A DNA stretch of 64,000 nucleotides from Bin18 sp965242795. GTDB taxonomy: Bacteria; Desulfobacterota; Binatia; Bin18. Of the stretch, positions 41,501 to 49,744 are shown piece by piece. The stretch lies in assembly GCA_965242795.1 (NCBI GenBank), contig OZ251505.1:62001-126000 (forward strand). The letters are read 5' to 3'. The position numbers and the translations under genes were made by a program. Under the pieces are notes generated by a model that saw only the letters and a list, made by a program, of their open reading frames with translations, had not been told where the DNA came from and did no database searches. Position 1 is the first letter of the stretch, and the number at the start of each line of letters is the position of its first letter.

Positions 41501-41915
41501 GCGGAGGCGCCAGCCGGACCCGATTGCCGTCGAGGTCCAGGCTGGTCTTCGAGTAGGTCAGCTTGCGGATGATCTTGTCGTCCTGAAAGTGCAGCACGTC
41601 GAGGCCGCGGCGGATTTCGTGCCGGCCCTCGTATCCTTGCTCGAACGACGGCGCGTCGAGTTGCCAGCGGTACAACATCTTCTGCGCGCCCTCGTCGATG
41701 AAGGTTTCCTCATCGGTGAACCGGAACCCGCCGTGGTCGGCGAACCACGGTGTCCACGCCCGGCGCAGGTTCTCTTTTCCGCGCACCCAGCCGCCGGTCC
41801 AGTTCTCGAAGTAGATGTCGTCGTGGAAGAGCGCCATGACCCCGTCCAGGTCGTGCGCATTCCAGGCGGCGCCCCAATCGGTGAATGCGGCTTCCATTTC
41901 GCTGCGCGTCAACAT
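41460..41915 (-). CDS. SnoaL/NTF2-like protein
   Basis: The 151-residue alpha+beta-barrel protein reads EAAFTDWGAAWNAHDLDGVMALFHDDIYFENW, then GLDVLHFQDDKIIRKLTYSKTSL in outline. These match the SnoaL-like ketosteroid-isomerase superfamily. AGGAGGCTGT precedes ATG 41915. The family includes isomerases, dehydratases and pure binding proteins, so no reaction is assigned. Followed downstream on the complementary strand by the GST-like gene tail. Confidence 0.85.
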   Translation of the reverse strand: MLTRSEMEAAFTDWGAAWNAHDLDGVMALFHDDIYFENWTGGWVRGKENLRRAWTPWFADHGGFRFTDEETFIDEGAQKMLYRWQLDAPSFEQGYEGRHEIRRGLDVLHFQDDKIIRKLTYSKTSLDLDGNRVRLAPPPTNRSAARGARGK

Positions 41916-41939
41916 ACAGCCTCCTGATTCGAATGGGGA

Positions 41940-41959
41940 GGGCGACGCATGCGTCGCCC
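41940..41959. repeat. perfect 20-bp palindrome (terminator-like or repeat element)
   Basis: GGGCGACGCATGCGTCGCCC is self-complementary and is followed by CCTACGGG, then TATCGAAGGGTCGAAGGG. The 'GCCCCTAC' edge relates it to the TGTAGGGGCA family. It lies between the NTF2-like gene start and the LLM gene end. Confidence 0.6.
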
Positions 41960-42017
41960 CTACGGGTTATCGAAGGGTCGAAGGGCGTCGAAACGTGCTC
42001 TGACCAAGAACGCTCTC

Positions 42018-42902
42018 CTACGCCGCGTCCTGCACCATCGCGGCGAACGCCCGGACTTCCTTGGCGATGTTGTCCGGGTCGCGGCTGAGCGGCACCGTGT
42101 ACAACACCTTCACGCCCAGGTCGCGGTAGGTCTTGACGTCCTGCGGGGTGGTGCGCGTCGGGTCGGTCATCGCGGTCAGTTCCAGCGCGTCGTAATCGCG
42201 CCCGGCCGCGTCCATGAGTTGCTTGAGTCGTTCCAGCATCGGACGGATCTGGGCGAAGGTCAGCAGCGCGATGTGCCAGCCGTCGCCGAAACGCGCCACG
42301 CGCTTGAGCGCATATTCGGATTCGCCGCCGACCCAGATCGGCGGGTGCGGTTTTTGCAGCGGGCGTGGCAGCACGTTGACGTCTTCGCGGAGCTGCACGA
42401 ACTCGCCCTCGTAACGCGGGCTGTCTTCGGTCCACAGCGCCTTCATCATCTCGACGTATTCTCTGGTGCGCTTGCCGCGGCGCTGAAACGGCACCCCGAG
42501 CAGGTCGAACTCTTCTTCCAGCCAGCCCACACCGGTGCCAAGAATGAACCGCCCGCCGGACAGCACGTCGATGGTCGCCACGCGCCGCGCCACGTCGAAC
42601 GGGTGGCGGTACGGCACGATGAGCACGCTCATGCCGATCCGCACCTGTTCCGTCACGCCGGCCAGAAACGCCAGCGTATCGAACGGGTCGAGCCACTCCA
42701 TGCTGGTATAGATGTCGTAATTCGGTTTGCCGTCGTTGTACTCCTCGTACGGCCACGGGGTCGTAATCTTCTTGGGCAGGACGATGTGGTCGCCGATCAA
42801 CAGCGAGTCGCAGCCCTCGTCTTCGGCGATCCGGGCGACGTCCATCAACACCCGCCGGTCGCACACCGACGCCCCGCCGGCCAAATGCAAGCCATATTTC
42901 AT
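42018..42902 (-). CDS. luciferase-like (LLM), probably F420-dependent oxidoreductase C
   Basis: The 294-residue product opens MKYGLHLAGGASVCDRRVLM and carries DEGCDSLLIGDHIVLPKK, TEQVRIGMSVLIVPYRHPFD, DVLSGGRFILGTGVGWLEEEF and KPHPPIWVGGESEYAL. GAAGGAGGGCCGAC precedes ATG 42902. It resembles the protein at 57419-58447 more than the tandem pair at 18-20 kb. Substrate unknown. Confidence 0.88.
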   Translation of the reverse strand: MKYGLHLAGGASVCDRRVLMDVARIAEDEGCDSLLIGDHIVLPKKITTPWPYEEYNDGKPNYDIYTSMEWLDPFDTLAFLAGVTEQVRIGMSVLIVPYRHPFDVARRVATIDVLSGGRFILGTGVGWLEEEFDLLGVPFQRRGKRTREYVEMMKALWTEDSPRYEGEFVQLREDVNVLPRPLQKPHPPIWVGGESEYALKRVARFGDGWHIALLTFAQIRPMLERLKQLMDAAGRDYDALELTAMTDPTRTTPQDVKTYRDLGVKVLYTVPLSRDPDNIAKEVRAFAAMVQDAA

Positions 42903-43023
42903 GTCGGCCCTCCTTCTCGTCGCGTCATCAGAAGCCTCGGGAGATCGGATCCCGTGGTAGCGAAAAGCCCGAACAGCCGCAAGGCGAACGATCTCGGTCG
43001 CCCCTACGCTATGCCCGCTTGTG

Positions 43024-43285
43024 TTGTAGGGGCAGGCCCCTGTGCCTGCCCCTACCGGCGAGGCTGCTCAGGGGAGGGCAACCACGGGGGGTTGCCCCTA
43101 CAGGGGAACGGACGAGATGCTTCATTGCCAGCGCAGGGCACCACAATCTCGGGGTCCTTCCCACCCCTAAGTTCGTTGAGCCTGTCGAAACGAACCCCAC
43201 TGTCACCGCGACCTTCGCCCATCACTCCGGCCCTTCGACCCTTCGGCGACCTCGTGGAGGGGGCCGGGGCAAAGGAAATACGTGA
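43024..43285. repeat. composite of both dispersed repeat families
   Basis: A TGTAGGGGCA-type inverted element (43024-43110) is followed by TTCGTTGAGCCTGTCGAAAC and CCCTTCGACCCTTCGGCGAC segments of the TTCGACAAGCTCA family (about 43158-43285). The whole 42903-43408 gap shows no convincing gene. It marks the left edge of an accessory islet with unusual codon use. Confidence 0.65.
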
Positions 43286-43408
43286 TAACGTCCCCTCCCG
43301 GTTTTGCTCTTTCGTGGGTGTAGTAGAGAAAGCGGGCCAGCGCAGTCGACTCGGACCAATGCATTGGGGAGAGATGGAAACGGAATCGGCAACGGAAATG
43401 AGGACACG

Positions 43409-44259
43409 ATGAGCGGACGGAGACACCTACTGAACAGCGAGGAAGCGGCAAGGCGAGCGGAAGCGGAGCGAGTCGCGCAGCGGCGCGTACGAGATTCGGT
43501 GCTCCGCGTGGGGCAGACGTTCCGGGACGCCTTGCAGTCGGGGGGCGAGGGGCGGGAGATGGTAGTAGTGCCGGCGGGAGCGTTTCGGATGGGGTGCGTC
43601 TCGGGGCAGGACTGTCAGGAGGATGAGCATCCGGTGCATCGGGTGACGATCGGCGCGCCGTTCGCGGTGGGGGTGTATGCGGTGACGTTCGCGGAGTGGG
43701 ACGCGTGCGCGAGGGCCGGGGGGTGCGGGGGATACCGGCCGGACGATCGCGGTTGGGGGCGAGGGCGGCGACCGGTGATCAATGTGAGTTGGGAGGACGC
43801 GCAAGCGTACGTGGGGTGGCTGAGTCGGGAGAGTGGGGTAGCGTATCGATTGTTGAGCGAAGCGGAGTGGGAGTATGTAGCGCGGGCGGGGAGCGAGACG
43901 GTGTACAATTGGGAGAACGACATCGGACTGGCCCGGGCGAACTGCTGTGGGAGTGCGGCAGTCGCCGGGACCGCGAGCAGACGGCGCCGGTAGGATCATT
44001 CGGAGCGAACGCCTTCGGGCTGCACGATGTGCACGCGAACGTGTGGGAGTGGGTAGAGGACTGTTGGAACGACAGTTATGCGGGGGCGCCGGCGGATGGC
44101 GCGGCGTGGGAACAGGGAAATTGTGCCTCCCGCATTGTGCGCGGCGGCTCCTGGAGTGACTTCCGGAGGAACCTCCGGTCCGCGAACCGCTACAGGTACC
44201 CCACCGGCTACCGGGGCAGCTACGTCGGATTCCGTATTGCCCGGAGTTTAACCCCTTGA
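43409..44259 (+). pseudogene. FGE/C-type-lectin-fold protein, copy 1, frameshifted
   Basis: Belongs to the formylglycine-generating-enzyme (SUMF1) superfamily. The first frame gives GQTFRDALQSGGEG, MVVVPAGAFRMGCVSGQDCQ, PFAVGVYAVTFAEWDACARAG and YRLLSEAEWEYVARAG up to about 43950. It then runs into an early stop. The remainder (CGSRRDREQTAPVGSFGANA, NVWEWVEDCWNDSYAG, RIVRGGSWSD ... VGFRIARSL) continues in another frame. Alignment with copy 2 (45422) shows two extra bases in CTGTGGGAGTGCGG at about 43945-43955. It is therefore decayed, or carries a sequencing error. No signal peptide, unlike copy 2. The catalytic Cys of true FGE are missing, so it is probably a ligand-binding fold. Codons are strikingly G-ending (GGG, GTG, CGG), unlike neighbours. 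Confidence 0.75.
44155..44238 (+). other. putative DGR-type variable region VR1
   Basis: The 28 codons between GGCTCCTGG and GCCCGGAGT correspond to 46199-46282. Sixteen codons differ between copies (27 of 84 bases, 23 of them at first or second codon positions). Anchor codons CTC CGG TCC GCG and GGA TTC CGT are unchanged. Variable codons mostly end in C (AAC, GAC, TTC, TAC, AGC), as expected if a template repeat with AAC codons is copied with adenine errors. No template repeat or reverse transcriptase is in the window. Confidence 0.5.
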
Positions 44260-44287
44260 ATCTTTACTTCCTTACGTTCCGGGGGCT

Positions 44288-44311
44288 CCAAGGGGGGCTG
44301 TGCCCCCTTGG
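44288..44311 (+). terminator. GC-rich hairpin after copy 1
   Basis: CCAAGGGGG and CCCCCTTGG can pair around a six-base loop, 29 bp after the stop. The surrounding sequence (AATCTTTACTTC ... ACGTTCCGGGG) is shared with the 3' flank of copy 2. It could be a terminator without a strong T-run, or the hairpin that often follows DGR variable regions. Confidence 0.5.
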
Positions 44312-44389
44312 TTCGGCATCGCCGCGGTGGGCCGAAGGGAGGAGGGGCGAAACCTTGTCTTCGGATGAGAGATCTGCGGGCCGGCGTAC

Positions 44390-44705
44390 CGCCCGTTTCG
44401 ACGCCCTTCGACTCTTCGACAAGCTCAGGGACCGAGCGCAGCGGGCTGGACCCTGAGCCTGCGGTGCTCTGCGCTCGGTTGCGGCTTTGCCAACGCATTT
44501 GACCCCCGCGGCCTGCATTGCGCGGCGCCGTAGAGCGGGTCGTGCCATGCCCGCCGGTCGGATGACGTTTCTACGTCGGTGATCGTCCGCCTGGTTCCGG
44601 CTTCCGCCGAAATGACGAGGGGGTGCAGGAATGACGAAGGGATGTAGAGGTGACGGGGAGATGTAGAGTGGATAGGGGGATGAAGGGATGACGAGGGGGA
44701 GCGGA
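44390..44705. repeat. TTCGACAAGCTCA repeat plus purine-rich degenerate repeat
   Basis: 44395-44475 contains TTCGACAAGCTCAGGGACCG and CTGAGCCTGCGG motifs. 44605-44705 is a purine-rich run with repeated units of the type AATGACGAGGGGG, GATGTAGAGG and GGATGAAGGG; it looks like a degenerated CATTCCCGC...GCGGGAATG element. No gene seen in 44260-44818. Confidence 0.55.
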
Positions 44706-44818
44706 GCATATCCGGTGGTGAACGCTATGGACCGTGGGCGGATCGTGACGTGCGGCCCGGTCACGGTCTGGCATTCGGCGGCGGGACGGATTATATTTCG
44801 CGGGCCGAGGTACCGCCC

Positions 44819-45217
44819 ATGACGCAGACGCTGATCAATACGCTCCGGTTCGCCGACCGCCTCAAGGAGGCGGGGTTCGTTGGCCCGCAGGCGGAAGCCC
44901 TGGCGCGCATCCTGGGCGACGAACTGACCGAGCAACTCCCCTCCAAGGCCGGCTTCAAGACGTTGGAAGCCAAAATCGGCGCGTTGGATGTCAGCCTCAA
45001 TGGGCAGGTGGACGCGCTGAAGTCCGGACTCACCGGGCGGATGGGCGCGCTGGAATCCAACGTCAACAGCCAAATCGAGACGTTGGCCGGGAAGATCGAC
45101 GGCCAGCGGTTCGCCTTCAATCTGGTGCTGGCCGCGCTCGGCGTCCTCATCGCGCTGGTCGGCGTGCTGGGGGCCATCGGACTGGTTGAGCCGGTCTCGC
45201 AGATGGTCGGCTCCTGA
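44819..45217 (+). CDS. coiled-coil protein with C-terminal membrane anchor (DUF1640/CCDC90-like)
   Basis: The 132-residue product begins MTQTLINTLRFADRLKEAGF and contains PQAEALARILGDELTEQL. A long helical coil follows (repeats GALDVSLNGQVDALKSGLTG and so on), then a C-terminal helix (FAFNLVLAALGVLIALVGVLGAIGLV). This is the DUF1640 plan: amphipathic F-x-x-x-L-K-E-A-G-F start, coil, terminal transmembrane helix. A similar protein is encoded at 58841-59146. It sits between the two FGE-like copies. Function unknown. Confidence 0.75.
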   Translation: MTQTLINTLRFADRLKEAGFVGPQAEALARILGDELTEQLPSKAGFKTLEAKIGALDVSLNGQVDALKSGLTGRMGALESNVNSQIETLAGKIDGQRFAFNLVLAALGVLIALVGVLGAIGLVEPVSQMVGS

Positions 45218-45421
45218 CGCTCCTTTCCGAATGCACCCCCCGTCTATCCGTCGCCTGCGACACCGTGGAGCGACATGTCTCCGCCGCCGTGCCGCTGCCC
45301 CACCCGTCGGGGTTGCGGTAGCACATGGCGGCGATTCCCCTGCCCGTCGAAACGCGCGGCATCTGGGCAGGGCGTTGATCGGGCCGGCGGAGATGAAGTT
45401 GGCGGCAACGGAGGGAACGCG

Positions 45422-46303
45422 ATGAGGGAGCCGAGGCGGGGATGGAATCCGGGTCGGGGGGTGGCGATCGGGTTGGTCGTTCTGTTGTGGGCGGCGTCGG
45501 CGATAGGGCAGACGGCGCCGGGGGATGTGACGCGGGAGGCGGAGACATATCGCGTGGGGCAGACGTTCCGGGACGCTTTGCAGTCGGGGGGCGAGGGGCC
45601 GGAGATGGTGGTGGTGCCGGCGGGGACGTTTCGGATGGGGTGTGTATCGGGGCAGAACTGTCAAGACGCCGAGTCTCCGGTGCATCGGGTGACGATCGGC
45701 GCGCCGTTCGCGGTGGGGGTGTATGAGGTGACGTTCGCGGAGTGGGATACGTGTGTCAGGGCCGGGGGGTGCGGGGGATACCGACCGGACGATAAAGGGT
45801 GGGGGCGGGGGAAGCGGCCGGTCATCCACGTGAGTTGGAAGGACGCGCGGGCGTACGTGGCGTGGCTGTCGGGGGAGAGCGGGGCGCGGTATCGATTGTT
45901 GAGTGAAGCGGAGTGGGAATACGTGGCGCGGGCGGGGAGCGAGACGGCATACAGTTTGGGAAACGCGATGAGGAAGAACCGGGCGAACTGCTGGGGGTGC
46001 GGCAGTCGCTGGGACCGTGAGCAGACGGCGCCGGTGGGATCGTTCGGAGCGAACGCATTCGGGCTGTACGACGTACACGGGAACGTGTGGGAGCGGGTCG
46101 AGGATTGTTGGAACGACAGGTATGCGGGGGCACCGACGGATGGGACGGCGTGGGAAGAGGGAAATTGTTATTACCGCGTGGTGCGCGGCGGCTCCTGGTT
46201 CAACAACCCGAGGTTCCTCCGGTCCGCGTACCGCATCAGGAGCACCTCCGGATACCGGAACGTCATTCTCGGATTCCGTGTCGCCCGGAGTTTGACCCGG
46301 TGA
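45422..46303 (+). CDS. exported FGE/C-type-lectin-fold protein, copy 2 (intact)
   Basis: The 293-residue product has an N-terminal signal (GVAIGLVVLLWAASAIGQTA) and a single SUMF1/FGE-like domain: MVVVPAGTFRMGCVSGQNCQ, HRVTIGAPFAVGVYEVTFAE, RPVIHVSWKDARAYVAWLSG, YRLLSEAEWEYVARAG, APVGSFGANAFGLYDVHGNV, then VVRGGSWFNN ... LRSAYR ... LGFRVARSLTR. FGE's catalytic Cys pair near the RGGS motif is absent, so sulfatase activation is unlikely. The carboxy-terminal 30 residues match the variable C-type-lectin surface of retroelement-diversified proteins. DNA is closely similar to copy 1 over most of its length. G-ending codons suggest transfer. Confidence 0.85.
   Translation: MREPRRGWNPGRGVAIGLVVLLWAASAIGQTAPGDVTREAETYRVGQTFRDALQSGGEGPEMVVVPAGTFRMGCVSGQNCQDAESPVHRVTIGAPFAVGVYEVTFAEWDTCVRAGGCGGYRPDDKGWGRGKRPVIHVSWKDARAYVAWLSGESGARYRLLSEAEWEYVARAGSETAYSLGNAMRKNRANCWGCGSRWDREQTAPVGSFGANAFGLYDVHGNVWERVEDCWNDRYAGAPTDGTAWEEGNCYYRVVRGGSWFNNPRFLRSAYRIRSTSGYRNVILGFRVARSLTR
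46199..46282 (+). other. putative DGR-type variable region VR2
   Basis: Counterpart of 44155-44238 in the intact gene. Codons AAC AAC, TAC, ATC, AGC, ACC, GTC and CTC sit at positions where copy 1 has GAC, TTC, AAC, TAC, TAC, CCC, AGC and GTC, while the flanking anchors are identical. The protein stretch is W-FNNPRF-LRSAYRIRSTSGYRN-type, read here in pieces. Confidence 0.5.
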
Positions 46304-46398
46304 ATCTTTACTTCTTTACGTTCCGGGGTTCCTGGGGAGCTTTTTTCCCCCTCGGTTCGGCATTGCCGCGGTGGGCCGAAGGGTGCTTGCCCGACCGG

Positions 46399-46442
46399 TG
46401 AGGCTGCCTGGGGGAGGGCAACCACGGGGGGTTGCCCCTACA
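46399..46442. repeat. partial TGTAGGGGCA-family element
   Basis: The right half of the element (GAGGGCAACCACGGGGGGTT then GCCCCTACA) is present, as at 43071-43110, without its left arm. The 46304-46552 gap shows no gene. The 3' flank of copy 2 up to about 46380 parallels that of copy 1. Confidence 0.6.
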
Positions 46443-46552
46443 TGTCAAAGGGCGAGAGAAGTTTCACACTGAACCATCATCTTCCGGAAGGGCTTTGCTT
46501 GACCGGGGGGACGAGTTGCTTCATTGTGGGCGCCGCATCCGAGACGAGGACC

Positions 46553-47290
46553 ATGCGGACGATACGTCATTCCTCTCATGCGCTCCGCCGCACAGACGCC
46601 ATCCGACTGGCGTCTCTCATAGCGGCCGTCGGTATGGCTGCGTTGGCGTGGGGCTGCGGGTCGTCGGCCACGCCGTTGGAACGCTTGAAGGCGCAACTCG
46701 CTGCGGGTCCCGATTATTCGATCATGCTCGCCGACATGCGCGAGGAAGGGACCTTCTTCCAGTCGTACTACCATAAGTACCAAGTCGTGCAGGGCGAGAA
46801 TTCGTGGACGACGGACTGGGAGCAGGTCCGGGAGAACGTCTATCGCGCCAACGCCAACTTTCTCGGCATGACGCTGGCGTCCAGAACCGCCGGCGATCAA
46901 AACGACGTGCCGCATCCGCCCGGGTATCAGTACGTCGGCAATCCGCAGTACGGCGAGTGGCGCACGAACAGCAGCGGCACGTCGTTCTGGGCGTTCTACG
47001 GGCAATACGCACTCATGCGCGATCTGTTCGGGCTCGGCTACGGATCGATCTACCGGAACGATTACGATGGGTATCGGCGTTCGCGCGCCGAACGCCGCCC
47101 GTACTACGGGCCGACTGGCGCCGAGTACGGCACGCGCGGGAGCGTGACGCAGCGTCGGCGTCCGTCGTTCTTCGAGCGCCGGCGTGCCCGCGAGGTCGCC
47201 AGCCGGCAGCGGTTCCAGCAGAAATTCAGCAACCGCTTCGGTCGCAGCAGTTCGCCGCCGCGCGGCCGCGGGTTCGGCTTCGGCAAATAG
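46553..47290 (+). CDS. putative lipoprotein of the DUF350/SpeE-like group
   Basis: The 245-residue product has an N-terminal signal ending AALAWGCGSS (lipobox AWGC). An aromatic-rich central domain (EGTFFQSYYHKYQVVQG, NSSGTSFWAFYGQYALMRDL) leads to an Arg/Ser-rich basic tail (RRRPSFFERRRAREVASRQR). Lies 16 bp before the DUF350 gene on the same strand; basic, tyrosine-rich lipoproteins of this sort recur beside PspA-DUF350-SpeE sets. ATG 46553 is the start with the signal intact. Function unknown. Confidence 0.7.
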   Translation: MRTIRHSSHALRRTDAIRLASLIAAVGMAALAWGCGSSATPLERLKAQLAAGPDYSIMLADMREEGTFFQSYYHKYQVVQGENSWTTDWEQVRENVYRANANFLGMTLASRTAGDQNDVPHPPGYQYVGNPQYGEWRTNSSGTSFWAFYGQYALMRDLFGLGYGSIYRNDYDGYRRSRAERRPYYGPTGAEYGTRGSVTQRRRPSFFERRRAREVASRQRFQQKFSNRFGRSSSPPRGRGFGFGK

Positions 47291-47306
47291 CCTCGGCAGT
47301 GACGCC

Positions 47307-48152
47307 ATGACGCTCGATACCGTTCTGCTCGCGGTCATCTATCTGGTCGGCGCGTACGCGCTGTTCTGGGTCGGGACCGCGGTCTTCAATCTGCTCCACC
47401 GCGACTTTCACGTCCACGACGAACTGATCGCCAAGAAGAACGCCGCGCTCGCCCTGAGCCTGGTGGGCTATTACTTCGGGCTCGTGCTGGCCATCGGCGG
47501 CGCGATCGTCGGCCCGTCGCACGGACTCGTCGATGACCTGATCGATCTGTTCGTGTACGGCGCGCTGGCCATCGTGCTGCTCAACGTCTCCACCCTTGTG
47601 AGCGACCGCCTGATCCTGTTCCAGTTCCGGATCACCGACGAGATCATCCGCGACCGGAACGTCGGCACGGGCGCGACCGTGGGCGGCGTGCACGCGGCCA
47701 CCGGCTTGATCCTGTTCGGCGCGGTCGCGGGGGAGGGCGGCAGCGTGGTGACCGCGGTCGCGTTCTGGGCACTCGGGCAGGTCGCGCTGATCGTGACCGG
47801 GCTGGTGTACGAGTGGATCACGCCGTACAGCATCCACGCCGAGATCGAAAAGGACAACGTCGCGGTCGGCGTCAGCTTCGCCGGAGCGCTGCTCGCGATG
47901 GGCAACCTCTTGCGCCACGCGGTCGGCGGAGATTTCACGACCTGGACGGACGGCCTGACGACGTTCGGCGTCATGGCCGCGGTCGGCTTGGTCATGCTGC
48001 CGCTGGTCCGGCTGGCGACCGACAAGGTGCTGTTGCCCGGCGCGCCGATTGCCGCGGAACTGGCCGGGCCGTCGGAACCCAATCTCGGCGCGGCTTACGT
48101 CGCCGCGTTCTCCTACCTTGGCGCGTCCCTCCTCATCACCTGGTGCCTCTAG
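47307..48152 (+). CDS. DUF350 membrane protein
   Basis: The 281-residue product has about eight helices in two repeated halves. Each half carries the DUF350 pattern of four helices: LIAKKNAALALSLVGYYFGL in the first and EKDNVAVGVSFAGALLAMGN in the second. The single-unit protein is E. coli YjfL. DUF350 proteins cluster with PspA-like and aminopropyltransferase genes, consistent with membrane or ion stress. Downstream gene overlaps it by about 35 bp. Confidence 0.88.
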   Translation: MTLDTVLLAVIYLVGAYALFWVGTAVFNLLHRDFHVHDELIAKKNAALALSLVGYYFGLVLAIGGAIVGPSHGLVDDLIDLFVYGALAIVLLNVSTLVSDRLILFQFRITDEIIRDRNVGTGATVGGVHAATGLILFGAVAGEGGSVVTAVAFWALGQVALIVTGLVYEWITPYSIHAEIEKDNVAVGVSFAGALLAMGNLLRHAVGGDFTTWTDGLTTFGVMAAVGLVMLPLVRLATDKVLLPGAPIAAELAGPSEPNLGAAYVAAFSYLGASLLITWCL

Positions 48153-49686
48153 GCTGCTCAAACTCAGCGTCGTAGCCACGGGCTGCGCGGGCATCGTCGC
48201 CGAGTTCGTGCTGTGCACGCTGGCGACCTATTTCCTGGGCAACGCGGTCGTCCAGTGGACGCTGATGATGTCGCTCATGCTGTTCGCGATGGGCGTCGGC
48301 AGCCGCCTCAGCCGCCACTGCGCCGGGCATCTGCTGGACACCTTCGTTGTGCTGGAGTTCGGCCTGTCGGTGTTGTGCGCCGCGGCCGCGGCCGTGGCCT
48401 ACGGCCTGTCGCCGTTCGTGTACAACGTCGGCGTCGTCATCTATCCGCTCGGCATGGCGATCGGGCTGCTGGTCGGCCTGGAAATCCCGCTCATCATGCG
48501 CGTCAACGCCGCGTACGAGGAGTTGCGCGTCAACATCGCCGCGGTGCTGGAAAAGGATTATTACGGCGCGCTGCTCGGCGGGCTGTTCTTCGCCTTCGTC
48601 GCCCTGCCGTACTTCGGGCTGACGTACACGCCGGTGGCGCTCGGCACCCTGAACTTCGCGGTCGCCTCCCTGTTCGTCTTCCGTTTCCGCGGCTTGCTCC
48701 ATTTCCCGCGGCTGCTGAGCGGTGCCTGGGCCGCGGTCGGCGCGGGATTGATCGGCCTGTTCCTGTTGGCCGATCCGATCGTGCTGTACGGCGAGCAGGC
48801 GCGCTACAAGGATACCGTCGTATTCGTCGAACAGACCGCGCACCAGCGCCTGGTCATGACCCGCTGGCGCAACGATTATTGGCTGTACATCAACGGCAAC
48901 CAGCAATTCAGTACGTACGACGAGGAGCGCTACCACGAGCCCCTGGTCCATCCGGCGCTCGCCTTGGGCGCGGGCCGTACGGAGATTCTGATCCTGGGCG
49001 GCGGCGATGGGCTGGCGCTGCGCGAAGTGCTCAAATACGCGGACGTGGAGCGCGTGACCCTGGTGGACGTCGATCCGCGCATGACCGCGCTGGCGGCCTC
49101 CCATCCGGTATTCGTGCAGATCAACGGCCACGCGCTGGGCGACCCGCGCGTCGAAGTCGTCCACGCGGATGCGTTCGCCTTTCTGCACGGGACGGGGGCC
49201 GCTCCGCCGCGCTTGTACGACGCGATCATCGTCGATCTGCCCGACCCGAACACGGCCGAGTTGGCCCGCTTGTATTCGGTCAACTTCTATCGCTTGTGCA
49301 AGCGCCACCTGAAACGCGACGGCCGGCTCGTGACGCAGGCGACCAGCCCGTTCTTTTCGCGCCGCGCGTTTCTGAGCATCAAGAAGACGATGGCCGCGGC
49401 CGGCCTGAGCGTGCTGCCCTACCACACCCACGTTCCCACGCTCGGCGAATGGGGCTTTCTGCTGGCCGTCGATGCCGCACGGCTCGCGCCGGCCGACCTC
49501 AGAGAAACGGTTCTGCGCCTTTCTTTCGCCGGCGTGCCCACCCGCTTTCTGAACACCGATGCCATGATCGGCATGGTGTACTTCGGGAAAGGCGTCTTCC
49601 ACGACGAAGCCGACCTGGACGTGAACGTCGAGAGCCGGCCGGTGCTGCACGAGTATTACCGGCAGGGCAGGTGGGAAGTGTATTGA
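48118..49686 (+). CDS. membrane-anchored spermidine-synthase-like protein
   Basis: About 522 residues. Roughly seven N-terminal membrane helices (SVVATGCAGIVAEFVLCTLA, LDTFVVLEFGLSVLCAAAAA, GMAIGLLVGLEIPLIMRV and others) precede a cytoplasmic aminopropyltransferase-like domain. That domain has NGNQQFSTYDEERYHEPLVHPAL, the AdoMet loop ILILGGGDGLALREVLKY, VTLVDVDPRM, and DAIIVDLPDPN. TTG 48118 inside the DUF350 end is my best start. Polyamine-synthase activity is not certain for membrane-fused members. Confidence 0.85.
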   Translation: MARPSSSPGASRLLKLSVVATGCAGIVAEFVLCTLATYFLGNAVVQWTLMMSLMLFAMGVGSRLSRHCAGHLLDTFVVLEFGLSVLCAAAAAVAYGLSPFVYNVGVVIYPLGMAIGLLVGLEIPLIMRVNAAYEELRVNIAAVLEKDYYGALLGGLFFAFVALPYFGLTYTPVALGTLNFAVASLFVFRFRGLLHFPRLLSGAWAAVGAGLIGLFLLADPIVLYGEQARYKDTVVFVEQTAHQRLVMTRWRNDYWLYINGNQQFSTYDEERYHEPLVHPALALGAGRTEILILGGGDGLALREVLKYADVERVTLVDVDPRMTALAASHPVFVQINGHALGDPRVEVVHADAFAFLHGTGAAPPRLYDAIIVDLPDPNTAELARLYSVNFYRLCKRHLKRDGRLVTQATSPFFSRRAFLSIKKTMAAAGLSVLPYHTHVPTLGEWGFLLAVDAARLAPADLRETVLRLSFAGVPTRFLNTDAMIGMVYFGKGVFHDEADLDVNVESRPVLHEYYRQGRWEVY

Positions 49687-49744
49687 CGGACGGGATCGGT
49701 AGGAATTCCCGCAGGTGGTCCGGGAACAGGCGGAGCGAGCGTCG

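Noticed and set aside
44260..44818. DGR template repeat or reverse transcriptase beside the FGE copies
   Set aside because: I looked for CTCCGGTCCGCG/GGATTCCG anchors and an RT-sized gene; only the two variable regions and repeats are present.
43409..46303. Calling the FGE-like genes sulfatase-activating enzymes
   Set aside because: The catalytic Cys pair near the RGGS motif is absent and no sulfatase is nearby; only the fold is supported.
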